A DNA stretch of 64,000 bases from Actinoplanes sp. N902-109 (lineage in GTDB: Bacteria > Actinomycetota > Actinomycetes > Mycobacteriales > Micromonosporaceae): positions 6,759,501-6,823,500 of the forward strand of contig NC_021191.1 of NCBI RefSeq assembly GCF_000389965.1, given 5' to 3'. Each line of letters starts with the position of its first letter. Positions within the stretch are counted from its first letter, which is position 1. The notes beneath the pieces were generated by a model. It saw only the letters and a list, made by a program, of their open reading frames with translations, ran no database searches and was not told the origin of the DNA. Both the position numbers and the translations under genes were made by a program. Below are positions 17,656-26,585 of this stretch, piece after piece.

Positions 17656-18809
17656 GGGAGAACCTCCTGGAAGGCGGTCACGAAGGCGTCGGCCTGCTCG
17701 GGCTTGAGGATCAGCGGCGGGGCGAGCCGGATCGCGTCCGGCTGCACGGCGTTGACCAGGAAGCCCGCGTCGCGCAGCCGGGCCGCCAGCTCGGCCGCAC
17801 GCGGCTCGGTGAGCACGATGCCGAGCAGCAGGCCGGCCCCGCGCACCCCGGCGACCAGCGGGCTGTCCAGCGCCTCGATGCCGCGACGGATGATCTCACC
17901 GACCCGCTTGACGTGGTCGAGCAGCCCCTCCCCCGCGATCGTACGGATGACGGCCAGCCCCGCCGCGCAGCTGACCGGGTTGCCGCCGAACGTGGTGCCG
18001 TGCGAGCCCGGGGTGAACAGCTCGGCAGCCGGCCCGAACGCCAGGCACGCCCCGATCGGCAGGCCCCCGCCGAGCCCCTTGGCCAGCGTGACCACATCGG
18101 GTTCGACGCCCTCGCTCTGGTGGTGGAACCAGTGCCCGGTGCGCCCGATGCCGGTCTGCACCTCGTCGAGCACCAGCAGCGCACCGGTACGGTCGCAGAT
18201 CTCGCGCGCCGCGGCCAGGTAACCGGTCGGCGGCACGACCACGCCCATCTCGCCCTGGATCGGCTCCAGGATCACCATGGCGGTCTCGCCGGTCACCGCT
18301 GCGCGCAGGGCGTCGCTGTCCCCGTACGGGACATGGGTGACGTCTCCGGGCAGCGGCCGGAACGGATCGGCCTTGGCGGGCTGGCCGGTCAGCGCGAGCG
18401 CGCCCATCGTGCGGCCGTGGAACCCGCCCTCGGCGGCGACCACGTGGGTGCGCCCGGTGAGCCGGGACAGCTTGAACGCGGCCTCGTTGGCCTCGGCACC
18501 GGAGTTGCCGAAGACCACCCGGCCCGGCCGGCCGGCCAGCGCGAGCAGCAGCTCGGCCAGTGCGACGGTGGGCTCGGACACGTAGAAGTTGGAGACGTGG
18601 CCCAGCGTGGCGATCTGCTGGCTGACGGCCTGCACCACGGCCGGGTGGGCGTGGCCGAGGGCGTTGACCGCGATACCGCCGAGCAGGTCGACGTACTGCT
18701 TGCCGTCCTCGTCGGTCAGGACCGCGCCGTCCCCGCTCACCAGCCCGATCGCCGGCCCGCCGTAGTTGTTCATCATGCTGTTGGACCAGCGCTCGACGAG
18801 CGTGCTCAT
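17652..18809 (-). CDS. argD: Acetylornithine aminotransferase
   Basis: A 385-residue class III PLP aminotransferase converting N-acetylglutamate semialdehyde to N-acetylornithine. Visible motifs are FGNSGAEANEAAFKL, FHGRTMGALALT, LVLDEVQTGIGRTG and TLAKGLGGGLPIGA, where the Lys forms the PLP Schiff base. ATG at 18809 overlaps the argB stop (ATGA). The open frame runs 120 bases further upstream but only antisense to argB. Confidence 0.95.
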   Translation of the reverse strand: MSTLVERWSNSMMNNYGGPAIGLVSGDGAVLTDEDGKQYVDLLGGIAVNALGHAHPAVVQAVSQQIATLGHVSNFYVSEPTVALAELLLALAGRPGRVVFGNSGAEANEAAFKLSRLTGRTHVVAAEGGFHGRTMGALALTGQPAKADPFRPLPGDVTHVPYGDSDALRAAVTGETAMVILEPIQGEMGVVVPPTGYLAAAREICDRTGALLVLDEVQTGIGRTGHWFHHQSEGVEPDVVTLAKGLGGGLPIGACLAFGPAAELFTPGSHGTTFGGNPVSCAAGLAVIRTIAGEGLLDHVKRVGEIIRRGIEALDSPLVAGVRGAGLLLGIVLTEPRAAELAARLRDAGFLVNAVQPDAIRLAPPLILKPEQADAFVTAFQEVLP

Positions 18810-19672
18810 GACGGCACCACCATGGTTCCGATTCCTTCCGAGGTGAACACTTCGAGCAGCGTCGAGTGCGGGACGCGGCCGTCGACGACGTGCGCGGCGG
18901 GCACCCCGCCCTGCACGGCGCGCAGGCACGCCTCCATCTTGGGTACCATGCCGGCTTCCAGGCCGGGCAGGAGTTTCTCCAGCTCGCCGCCGGTGATCCG
19001 GGTGGTCAGCGACGATGTGTCGGGCCAGTTGGTGTAGAGCCCGGGCACGTCGGTGAGCACGACGAGCTTGCGGGCACCGAGCGCCACGGCGAGCGCGGCC
19101 GCGGCGGTGTCGGCGTTGACGTTGTGCACCACGCCGTCCTTGTCGGGGGCGACACTGGCGATCACCGGGATGCGACCGGCGGCGATCAGGTCGTCGACCG
19201 CGGAGGTGTCGACCTCGGCCACGTCGCCGACCTGACCGATGTCGACCGGCTCCCCGTCGACGACGGCGTGCCGGCGCACCGCGGTGAACAGCCGCGCGTC
19301 CTCACCGGACAGCCCGACGGCGAACGGCCCGTGCTGGTTGACCAGGCCGACCAGCTCGCGTCCCACCTGGCCGACCAGCACCATCCGGACCACGTCCATG
19401 GCCTCGGCGGTGGTGACCCGCAGGCCGCCCCGGAACTCGCTCTCGATGCCCAGCGTGGTCAGCATCCGGGAGATCTGCGGGCCGCCGCCGTGCACCACCA
19501 CGGGCCGGATCCCGGCGTAGCGCAGGAACACCATGTCGGCGGCGAAGGCGGCCTGCAGCTCGGGGTTGATCATCGCGTTGCCGCCGTACTTGATCACGAC
19601 CGTGGCCCCGTGGAAACGTTCCAGCCAGGGCAGCGTCTCGATCAGGACAGCAGCCTTCTCGTGCGGGGTCAT
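18806..19672 (-). CDS. argB: Acetylglutamate kinase
   Basis: A 288-residue amino-acid kinase that phosphorylates N-acetylglutamate; it is the usual feedback-controlled step in organisms with the acetyl-recycling pathway. VVIKYGGNAM near residue 28 is the phosphate-binding Lys-Gly-Gly loop, and VVHGGGPQIS and KLVVLTDVPGLY follow. The ATG overlaps the argJ stop by four bases. Confidence 0.96.
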   Translation of the reverse strand: MTPHEKAAVLIETLPWLERFHGATVVIKYGGNAMINPELQAAFAADMVFLRYAGIRPVVVHGGGPQISRMLTTLGIESEFRGGLRVTTAEAMDVVRMVLVGQVGRELVGLVNQHGPFAVGLSGEDARLFTAVRRHAVVDGEPVDIGQVGDVAEVDTSAVDDLIAAGRIPVIASVAPDKDGVVHNVNADTAAAALAVALGARKLVVLTDVPGLYTNWPDTSSLTTRITGGELEKLLPGLEAGMVPKMEACLRAVQGGVPAAHVVDGRVPHSTLLEVFTSEGIGTMVVPS

Positions 19673-20841
19673 GTGCTGTACGCGGAATTCTCGTGGACGT
19701 AGGCGTGGCTCAGGTCGGTGGTCCAGATCGTGGCTTCCATCTCCCCCTCGCGCAGGTGCACCTGGATGGTGACGTCACGCCCGGACAGGTCGACCTTGGA
19801 CCGGTCGTCGGCCGCGGCGCCGCCCTTGCACACCCACACACCGTTGATCCCGACGTCGATGCGGTCGGGCGCGAACGCCGCCCTGGTCGTGCCGACCGCG
19901 GCGAGGATGCGTCCCCAGTTGGGGTCGTTGCCGAACATCGCGGTCTTCACCAGGTTGTTGCCCGCCACCGCGCGGCCCACCTCGACGGCGTCGGCCTCGC
20001 TGGCCGCGCCCAGCACCTCGATCGCGATGTGCTTGGTGGCGCCCTCGGCGTCGGCGATGAGCTGCTGCGCCAGGTCGTGGCAGGCGGCGGTGACCGCGGC
20101 GGTCAGCTCCTCCTGGGTCGGCTGCACGTCGGACGCGCCGCTGGCCAGCAGCAGCACGGTGTCGTTGGTGGACATGCAGCCGTCGGCGTCGATCCGGTCG
20201 AAGGTCAGCCGGGTCGCCTCGCGCAGGGCCGTGTCCAGCGCCTCGGAGCCGGCCACCGCGTCGGTGGTGAGCACCACCAGCATCGTGGCCAGCGCCGGGG
20301 CCAGCATGCCGGCGCCCTTGGCGATGCCGCCGACCGACCACTCACCCCGGTCGACATGCACGTTCTTGGCCACGGTGTCGGTGGTCATGATCGCCGCGGC
20401 GGCCCGCTCACCGCCGTCGGCAGCCAGCTCCTTGACCGCGGCGGTGACCCCGGGCAGCAGTTTGCCCATCGGCAGCAGCTCGCCGATCAGGCCGGTCGAG
20501 CACACCGCGACGTCCCCGGCCCCGATGAGCAGCGGTTTCGGCCCGCTGCGCAGCACCCCGGCGAGGTGCTCGGCGGTGGCGTGGGTGTCGCGGAAGCCCT
20601 GGGTGCCGGTGCAGGCGTTGGCGCCGCCCGAGTTGAGCACCACGGCCCGTACGACGCCGCCCTTGAGGACCTGCTGGCTCCACAGCACCGGCGCGGCCTT
20701 GACCCGGTTGCCGGTGAAGACGCCGGCGACGGTGGCGTCCGGCCCGTCGTTGACGACCAGCGCCACGTCGGGGGCGCCGCTGCTCTTGAGCCCGGCGGCA
20801 ACGCCCGACGCCCGGAAACCCTTGGGTGAGGTGATCGTCAC
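19669..20841 (-). CDS. argJ: Glutamate N-acetyltransferase / amino-acid acetyltransferase (bifunctional type)
   Basis: A 390-residue self-cleaving Ntn-type enzyme that transfers acetyl from acetylornithine back to glutamate. AAAIMTTDTVAKN contains the autocleavage Thr that becomes the nucleophile of the beta chain. GFRASGVAAGLKSS opens the protein and the C-terminus is HAYVHENSAYST, both typical. GTG at 20841 overlaps the argC stop (GTGA). ArgJ here means no separate ArgE or ArgA is needed. Confidence 0.95.
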   Translation of the reverse strand: MTITSPKGFRASGVAAGLKSSGAPDVALVVNDGPDATVAGVFTGNRVKAAPVLWSQQVLKGGVVRAVVLNSGGANACTGTQGFRDTHATAEHLAGVLRSGPKPLLIGAGDVAVCSTGLIGELLPMGKLLPGVTAAVKELAADGGERAAAAIMTTDTVAKNVHVDRGEWSVGGIAKGAGMLAPALATMLVVLTTDAVAGSEALDTALREATRLTFDRIDADGCMSTNDTVLLLASGASDVQPTQEELTAAVTAACHDLAQQLIADAEGATKHIAIEVLGAASEADAVEVGRAVAGNNLVKTAMFGNDPNWGRILAAVGTTRAAFAPDRIDVGINGVWVCKGGAAADDRSKVDLSGRDVTIQVHLREGEMEATIWTTDLSHAYVHENSAYST

Positions 20842-21839
20842 GGCGCCACCCCGAACACCGACAGCCCCGCCGTCTCGGGCAGGCCGAGCATGATGTTGGC
20901 GTTCTGCACCGCCTGCGCCGCGGCGCCCTTGCCCAGGTTGTCCAGCGCGCTCAGCACCACGATGCGGCCGGAGTCGACGTCGATCGTGGCTTGCAGGTGA
21001 CACGAGTTGGAACCGGCCGTCGCCGCGGTGTGCGGCCACTGCCCCGGCGGCAGCACGTGCACGAACGGCTCGTCCTGGTAGGCGGCCTGCAGCACCTCGC
21101 GGGGATCGCTGCCGCCGACCGGACGGGCCGTGACGGTGGCGAGGATGCCCCGCGGCATCGGCGCGAGCACCGGGGTCATGGACAGCGAGTCGGCCCCGGT
21201 GGCCTGCTTGATCTCGGGCACGTGCTGATGGGCACCCACCTTGTACGGGCTGAGGTCGCCCATCACCTCGCTGCCGAGCAGGTTGACCTTGGCCGACCGC
21301 CCGGCGCCGGAGGTGCCGGACGCGGCGACCACCACGACGTCGGCCGGGTCGGCGACCCCGGCGGCGATCAGCGGCGCCAGCGCCAGCGTGATGGTCGCGG
21401 CGTAGCAGCCGGTGTTGGCCACCCGGTCGCTGGCGGCGATCGCGGCCCGCTGGCCGGGCAGCTCGGGCAGGCCGTAGGTCCAGGTGCCCGCGTGTGTCCC
21501 GCCGTAGTAACGCGCCCAGGCGGCGGCGTCGCGCAGCCGGAAGTCCGCACTCAGGTCGACGATCTTGACACCGTCGGGCAGCTGCGCGGCCAGGGCGGCC
21601 GACTGACCGTGCGGCAACGCCAGGAACACCAGGTCCGCGTCACCCAGAGTGTCCGCGTCGGTCGCCCCGAGCGTCAGCTCCAGCCCGGCGAGCTGCGGAT
21701 GCACCGCGGCCACCGGCGTGCCGGCCTGCGAGTGCGCCGTGGCGGCCACCAGATCGAGCTCGGGATGCCCAGCGACGAGCCGCAGCAGCTCACCCCCGGC
21801 ATACCCGCTCGCCCCGGCAACCGCTACCCGGATCCCCAT
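20838..21839 (-). CDS. argC: N-acetyl-gamma-glutamyl-phosphate reductase
   Basis: A 333-residue NADPH-dependent reductase and first gene of the arginine operon. VAVAGASGYAGGELLRL near the start is the dinucleotide-binding loop; VANTGCYAATITLAL contains the catalytic Cys. ATG at 21839 is preferred over GTG at 21845 because GGGGAGG lies five bases before it. The ARG-box-like palindrome and a possible -10 (TATACG on the minus strand near 21,890) lie just upstream. Confidence 0.96.
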   Translation of the reverse strand: MGIRVAVAGASGYAGGELLRLVAGHPELDLVAATAHSQAGTPVAAVHPQLAGLELTLGATDADTLGDADLVFLALPHGQSAALAAQLPDGVKIVDLSADFRLRDAAAWARYYGGTHAGTWTYGLPELPGQRAAIAASDRVANTGCYAATITLALAPLIAAGVADPADVVVVAASGTSGAGRSAKVNLLGSEVMGDLSPYKVGAHQHVPEIKQATGADSLSMTPVLAPMPRGILATVTARPVGGSDPREVLQAAYQDEPFVHVLPPGQWPHTAATAGSNSCHLQATIDVDSGRIVVLSALDNLGKGAAAQAVQNANIMLGLPETAGLSVFGVAP

Positions 21840-21871
21840 GCGCACCTCCCCGAACTGTCATGCCCATCTCC

Positions 21872-21883
21872 GCATGACTATGC
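21872..21883 (-). promoter_or_regulatory. Putative ARG box (ArgR operator) before argC
   Basis: GCATGACTATGC is a palindrome with GCAT/ATGC arms, 33 bp upstream of the argC start. It is close in form to ArgR half-sites described in actinomycetes (TGCAT-type arms). A TATACG hexamer in the minus-strand direction lies just upstream, so bound ArgR would cover the transcription start. ArgR is encoded in the same operon, giving the expected autoregulatory loop. Confidence 0.6.
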
Positions 21884-21954
21884 AGAGAACCGTATAACGC
21901 TGAGTCCGCCGGAGCAAGTGGTGATACCCCGTCCGCCGCGGGTAGAACTTGGAC

Positions 21955-22188
21955 ATGGCTGACAAGGACCTTGAACTCATTCGCGAGACCGCACTGGCGT
22001 ACGCCGAGGCCGTCCGCACCACCCAGCGCTTCTTCGACCGGGTCGAGGACCTTGAGGACCCGTCGGTGCTGGCCGAGTACGCGACCCTGGCCGAGCGGGA
22101 GAAGGAGGCTCTCGGCGAGCGGACCGATGCGCTGGACGCCGCCGGGCTGACCGCGGCGAGCATCGAAGGCGGCGACTCCGAGGGATAG
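21955..22188 (+). CDS. Small acidic helical protein (77 aa), unknown
   Basis: The product starts MADKDLELIRETALAYAEAV and is almost wholly charged helix ending GGDSEG; it may form a coiled coil. It is divergent from argC and 145 bp upstream of the GH3 gene. A TAGAAC hexamer ends six bases before the ATG, fitting leaderless transcription. The frame extends to a TTG at 21949 with no added support. No family recognised. Confidence 0.65.
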   Translation: MADKDLELIRETALAYAEAVRTTQRFFDRVEDLEDPSVLAEYATLAEREKEALGERTDALDAAGLTAASIEGGDSEG

Positions 22189-22333
22189 CTCGGTTCCGGT
22201 ACCAATTGACCGAAAAGCCGACCCCCGCGGAGCCCGGTACCGGTTCCGGACTGTGCGACACTTCCGAACGTTTACCGATGTGTTGCCGTTCGGAGACCGT
22301 GTGTCGCGCGGTCGGACCGACAGGAGTTGCCTC

Positions 22334-24577
22334 GTGGCCGCTGACGACCCGTACCGCGATCCGTCGCTGAGCATCGAGCAGCGGGTCGACGACCTTCTCG
22401 GCCGGATGACGCTGGCCGAGAAGGTCGGTCAGATGCTGCAGCTCGATGCCCGGCGCGACGTCAAGGAAGCGGTGACCGAGAAGCTCGCCGGGTCGATCCT
22501 GCACGCCTCACCGGAACGCATGCTCGAGGCCATCGACCTGGCCGCGCGCACCCGGCTGGGCATCCCGCTGATCACCGCCGAGGACTGCATCCACGGGCAC
22601 GGCTTCTGGTCCGGCGCCACTGTCTTCCCGACCCAGCTGGCCATGGCCGCGACCTGGGATCCCGAGCTGGTCGAGCGGGTCGCGCGGACCACCGCCGTCG
22701 AGGTTTCCGCGACCGGCATCCACTGGACCTTCTCGCCGGTCCTGTGCATCACCCGCGACCTGCGGTGGGGCCGGGTGGACGAGACGTTCGGCGAGGACCC
22801 GTACCTGATCGGCGAACTGGGCGCGGCGATGATCCGCGGTTACCAGGGCAGCGGGCTCACCGACCCCACGGCCGTGCTGGCGACCGCGAAGCACTTCGCC
22901 GGCTACTCCGAGACCCAGGGCGGGCGCGACGCCAGCGAGGCCGACCTGAGCCCGCGCAAGCTGCGCTCGTGGTTCCTGCCGCCGTTCGAGCGGGCCGCCA
23001 AGGACGGCTGCCGGGTGTTCATGCTCGGCTACCAGTCGATCGACGGCGTGCCCATCACGGCCAACCGCTGGCTGCTCAACGACGTGCTCAAGCAGGAGTG
23101 GGGCTTCACCGGCACGCTGGTCACCGACTGGGACAACGTCGGGCGCATGGTGTGGGAGCAGAAGGTGTGCGCCGACGCCACCGAGGCCGCCGCCGTGGCC
23201 GTACGGGCCGGCAACGACCTGGTGATGACCACACCGGCGTTCTTCGAGGGCGCGCAGACCGCCGTCGAGCGCGGGCTGCTCGCCGAGGCGGAGATCGACG
23301 CCGCCGTCCGCCGGATCCTGCGGTTGAAGTTCGAGCTCGGGCTGTTCGAGAACCCGCGGGCGCCCGACGCCGAGCGGCAGGCCGCCGTGATCGGGCACCC
23401 CGACCACGCCGCGCTCAACCTCGAGGTGGCCCGCCGCTCGCTGGTGCTGCTCAAGAACGACGGGATGCTCCCGCTGACCCCCGAGGGCAGCAGGACCGTC
23501 GCGGTGATCGGGCCCAACGCCGACGCCCCGCAGTCCCAGCTGGGTGACTGGGCCGGCGCGTCCGGGCAGATCGACTGGATGCCCGGCGGCCAGCCGCGCG
23601 AGCTGATCGAGACCGTGCTCGACGGTTTCCGGGCGGTCGCGCCGCGGGGCTGGACGATCACCCACGCCGCCGGTGCCGCCATCGAGAAGCTGGTGCCCGA
23701 CCCGGCGGGCGAGTTCTACCCCGACGGCCAGCCCCGGCCGCCGATCTCCCGCCCGGCCGAGGCCGAGCCGGCGCTGATCGCCGAGGCCGTGGCCGCCGCC
23801 CGGGCCGCCGACTACGCGGTGGTCGTGGTGGGTGACACGGTCGCGCTGACCGGCGAGAGCAAGTCGACCGCGACGCTGGAACTGCAGGGTGGTCAGCTCG
23901 CGCTGCTGGAGGCCCTGGCGGGTTCGGGTACGCCGGCCGTAGTCGTCCTGCTCAACTCCAAGCCCGCCGTGCTCCCGCCGTCGGTGCTGGGCGCGGCCGC
24001 CGTCATCCAGGCCTTCAACCCCGGGATGCGGGGCGGCCGGGCGCTGGCCGAGCTGGTGCTGGGCCACATCGAGCCGACCGGCCGGATGCCGCTGTCGGCC
24101 GCCCGGCACGTGGGCCAGCAGCCGATCTACTACAACCAGATCCGCGGTCAGCACGGCAACCGCTACGCCGACCTGAGCCAGGACCCGCTGTTCGCGTTCG
24201 GCGAGGGGCTGAACTACACCACCATCGAGTACTCGGAGCTGAGCATCGCCGAGCCCGAGGTCGCCGCGGACGGGGTGGTCCGGGCGAGCGTACGGCTGAC
24301 CAACACCGGGTCGCGGCCGGCCCTGGAGACAGTGCAGGCATACGTCAGCGACCTGGTCACCAGCGTGACATGGGCCACTCGGGAGCTGAAGGCCTACCGC
24401 CAGGTGCACGTCGAGCCGGGCGCCACGGTGACCGTGGACATCGAGGTCCCCGCAGCGTCCTGCACGCTGGTCACCGCGGACGGCCGCCGCATCGTCGAGC
24501 CCGGCGACTTCGAGCTGCTGGTCGGCCCCGACTCACGACGTAGGAACCTGCTTCCCGCCACGTTCCGCATCGCCTAA
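22334..24577 (+). CDS. Beta-glucosidase-type glycoside hydrolase family 3
   Basis: A 747-residue GH3 enzyme. GTG at 22334 is chosen because AGGAG lies seven bases upstream; the frame is open to 22253. The (beta/alpha)8 part contains RWGRVDETFGEDPYLIGEL and KHFAGYSETQGGRD. The nucleophile Asp is in GTLVTDWDNVG near residue 264. The second alpha/beta sandwich carries SLVLLKNDGMLPL, and a fibronectin-III-like domain occupies about 660-745. No signal peptide is seen, so it probably cleaves imported cello- or other beta-oligosaccharides inside the cell, matching the secreted GH9 cellulase 5 kb downstream. Confidence 0.93.
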   Translation: MAADDPYRDPSLSIEQRVDDLLGRMTLAEKVGQMLQLDARRDVKEAVTEKLAGSILHASPERMLEAIDLAARTRLGIPLITAEDCIHGHGFWSGATVFPTQLAMAATWDPELVERVARTTAVEVSATGIHWTFSPVLCITRDLRWGRVDETFGEDPYLIGELGAAMIRGYQGSGLTDPTAVLATAKHFAGYSETQGGRDASEADLSPRKLRSWFLPPFERAAKDGCRVFMLGYQSIDGVPITANRWLLNDVLKQEWGFTGTLVTDWDNVGRMVWEQKVCADATEAAAVAVRAGNDLVMTTPAFFEGAQTAVERGLLAEAEIDAAVRRILRLKFELGLFENPRAPDAERQAAVIGHPDHAALNLEVARRSLVLLKNDGMLPLTPEGSRTVAVIGPNADAPQSQLGDWAGASGQIDWMPGGQPRELIETVLDGFRAVAPRGWTITHAAGAAIEKLVPDPAGEFYPDGQPRPPISRPAEAEPALIAEAVAAARAADYAVVVVGDTVALTGESKSTATLELQGGQLALLEALAGSGTPAVVVLLNSKPAVLPPSVLGAAAVIQAFNPGMRGGRALAELVLGHIEPTGRMPLSAARHVGQQPIYYNQIRGQHGNRYADLSQDPLFAFGEGLNYTTIEYSELSIAEPEVAADGVVRASVRLTNTGSRPALETVQAYVSDLVTSVTWATRELKAYRQVHVEPGATVTVDIEVPAASCTLVTADGRRIVEPGDFELLVGPDSRRRNLLPATFRIA

Positions 24578-24587
24578 CTTGGCGCAC

Positions 24588-25916
24588 ATGATCGACCCCG
24601 CACAACTGCAGGTACGGACGCTGGGCGAGGGGCGCATCACGTCCCCGCTCGACGCCCTGATCCCCGCGCACGGCAGCACCCAGCACTACGTCGACGAGGG
24701 CGACCGGGTGCTGTTCGACGACACCCAGGCGATGCTTGCCGCCCGCACCGGCGGCGAGTTGCCGTCGTTCGAGCCGGGGGGCGCGCGGCGGCGCATCTTC
24801 TTCGACCCGTCGAAGATCCGGGTGGGCATCGTCACCTGCGGCGGGCTGTGCCCGGGGCTCAACGACGTCATCCGCGGGCTGGTGCTGACCCTGAACAACC
24901 AGTACGGCGTCTCGCGGATCATCGGCTTCCGCAACGGCTACCAGGGGCTGGTGCCCCGGCACGGGCGCAGCATCGTCGAGCTGACCCCCGAGTCGGTGGA
25001 GTACGTCAACGAGCACGGCGGCACGATCCTGGGCACCTCACGCGGCAACCAGGACCCCGACGAGATCGTCGACTGCCTGGAGCAGCTCGGGGTGAACATC
25101 CTGTTCGTGATCGGCGGCGACGGGTCGATGCGCGGTGCCCTGCGCATCTCCGAGGTGGTGGCGGCCCGGGAGCGGCGCATCGCGGTGGTGGGCGTGCCCA
25201 AGACGATCGACAACGACATCCCGTACATCGGGCAGAGCTTCGGGTTCCAGACCGCGTTCGCCAAGGCGGCCGAGTCGATCCGGGCGGCGCACGTGGAGGC
25301 CGCCGCCCAGCCCGGCGGGATCGGGCTGGTGCAGCTGATGGGCCGGCACAGCGGGTTCATCGCGTCGTACGCGGCGCTGGCCAACAACGACGCCGACTAC
25401 GTGCTGATCCCCGAGGTGCCCTTCTCGCTCGACGGCTTCCTGCCGGACCTGCGGCACCGGGTCGCCACCCGCGGGCACGCCCTGGTGGTGGTGGCCGAGG
25501 GCGCCGGCCAGGAGCACCTCGAGGAGGCGCCGGTACGCCTGGACGCCTCCGGCAACCGCAAGCTCGGCGACTTCGGGCTGTTCCTGCGCGAGCGCATCCT
25601 CGCCGACTTCGCGCAGGCCGGGCAGGAGGTCAACCTCAAGTACATCGACCCCAGCTACGCCATCCGCAGCGTGCCCGCCAACCCGTACGACAGTGTGTAC
25701 TGCCTGCGGCTGGCCCAGGCGGCGGTGCACGCGGCGATGGCCGGGCGCACCGAGATGGTGGTCGGGCAGTGGCGTGGCCGGTTCGTGCACGTGCCGATCC
25801 CGCTGGCGGTGTCCGCGCGCAACCAGGTCGACCCCGACGGTGACCTGTGGCTGTCGGTGCTGGAGGCGACGGGTCAGCCGGCGAACTTCGCCGCCGCGAT
25901 CCGGCGCTTGGCGTAA
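24588..25916 (+). CDS. pfkA: 6-phosphofructokinase (ATP-type, long group)
   Basis: A 442-residue kinase making fructose 1,6-bisphosphate. VTCGGLCPGLNDVIRG starts the catalytic fold. GGDGS near residue 175 has Gly at the position that separates ATP users from PPi users (Asp in the latter). PKTIDNDIP near 203 has Lys where E. coli PfkA has Gly, the pattern of the longer plant/spirochaete-like group with an N-terminal extension of ~80 residues. ATG at 24588 is preferred because TAACTT ends seven bases upstream (leaderless promoter). Its last 43 bases overlap the convergent acetyltransferase gene. Confidence 0.93.
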   Translation: MIDPAQLQVRTLGEGRITSPLDALIPAHGSTQHYVDEGDRVLFDDTQAMLAARTGGELPSFEPGGARRRIFFDPSKIRVGIVTCGGLCPGLNDVIRGLVLTLNNQYGVSRIIGFRNGYQGLVPRHGRSIVELTPESVEYVNEHGGTILGTSRGNQDPDEIVDCLEQLGVNILFVIGGDGSMRGALRISEVVAARERRIAVVGVPKTIDNDIPYIGQSFGFQTAFAKAAESIRAAHVEAAAQPGGIGLVQLMGRHSGFIASYAALANNDADYVLIPEVPFSLDGFLPDLRHRVATRGHALVVVAEGAGQEHLEEAPVRLDASGNRKLGDFGLFLRERILADFAQAGQEVNLKYIDPSYAIRSVPANPYDSVYCLRLAQAAVHAAMAGRTEMVVGQWRGRFVHVPIPLAVSARNQVDPDGDLWLSVLEATGQPANFAAAIRRLA

Positions 25917-26566
25917 CCGAGCCGCTCGTACGTCCGTACCGCCGCGGTGTTGTCATGGTCGACCAGGAGCGCGACGCGCTCGCGGCCGCGCAGCAGCTCG
26001 TTGGTCAGCGCACTGCAGAGGCGCGTCGCCAGGCCCCGGCCCCGCAGGTCGGTGCGGGTCGCCACGCCCGAGATGAAACCGAGCCGGCTGGTGGTCCACG
26101 CATCCGTCGCCACCGCCTGCAGCTCGCCGGCGTCGTCCCGCAGGCCCAGCCAGGTCGGCACGCCGGGCCAGCCGGGCCGGGCGAACGAGTGCGGGTGGTG
26201 CGCGTCGAGGAACGCCGCGACCTCGTCGTCGGCGACGCGCACCAGGTCGGCCGCGGCGCCCGGGACCGGCGTGGTCGTGTCCATCCAGCCGAAGCAGGCG
26301 ACGACGGCCAGCCCGGGCGTCGCCTTGATGAGCTCCTCGTCCCCCACCGGGAACAGGTCGCTCACCTCCGGGCGGATCCGGCGCAGCAGCCGGTCCAGGT
26401 CGCCGGGGTTGCCGCGGACGGCCAGCCGGTCACGGTTGGCCACCCGGTGCCGGGCCACCGCGGCGGCGTCGCCCAGCGCCCACGCGCGGGAGCCGGGTTG
26501 CATGTCCTGAGCGGCCCACACGAGCAACGGGTCCTCGTCGGGTGCGATGTGGTCGAGCGTGATCAT
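25874..26566 (-). CDS. GNAT-family N-acetyltransferase
   Basis: A 230-residue protein. The C-terminal half is the GNAT core: LGFISGVATRTDLRGRGLAT gives beta4 and the acetyl-CoA pyrophosphate loop (R-G-R-G-L-A), and VALLVDHDNTAAVRTYERLG gives the Asn and the final Tyr helix. The N-terminal half is less conserved, as in the FR47-like group. ATG at 26566 is taken because coding bias ends there and the divergent YdcF-like gene starts 20 bp away. Substrate unknown. Confidence 0.88.
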   Translation of the reverse strand: MITLDHIAPDEDPLLVWAAQDMQPGSRAWALGDAAAVARHRVANRDRLAVRGNPGDLDRLLRRIRPEVSDLFPVGDEELIKATPGLAVVACFGWMDTTTPVPGAAADLVRVADDEVAAFLDAHHPHSFARPGWPGVPTWLGLRDDAGELQAVATDAWTTSRLGFISGVATRTDLRGRGLATRLCSALTNELLRGRERVALLVDHDNTAAVRTYERLGYAKRRIAAAKFAG

Positions 26567-26585
26567 CGATTTGACCGTACCTGGC

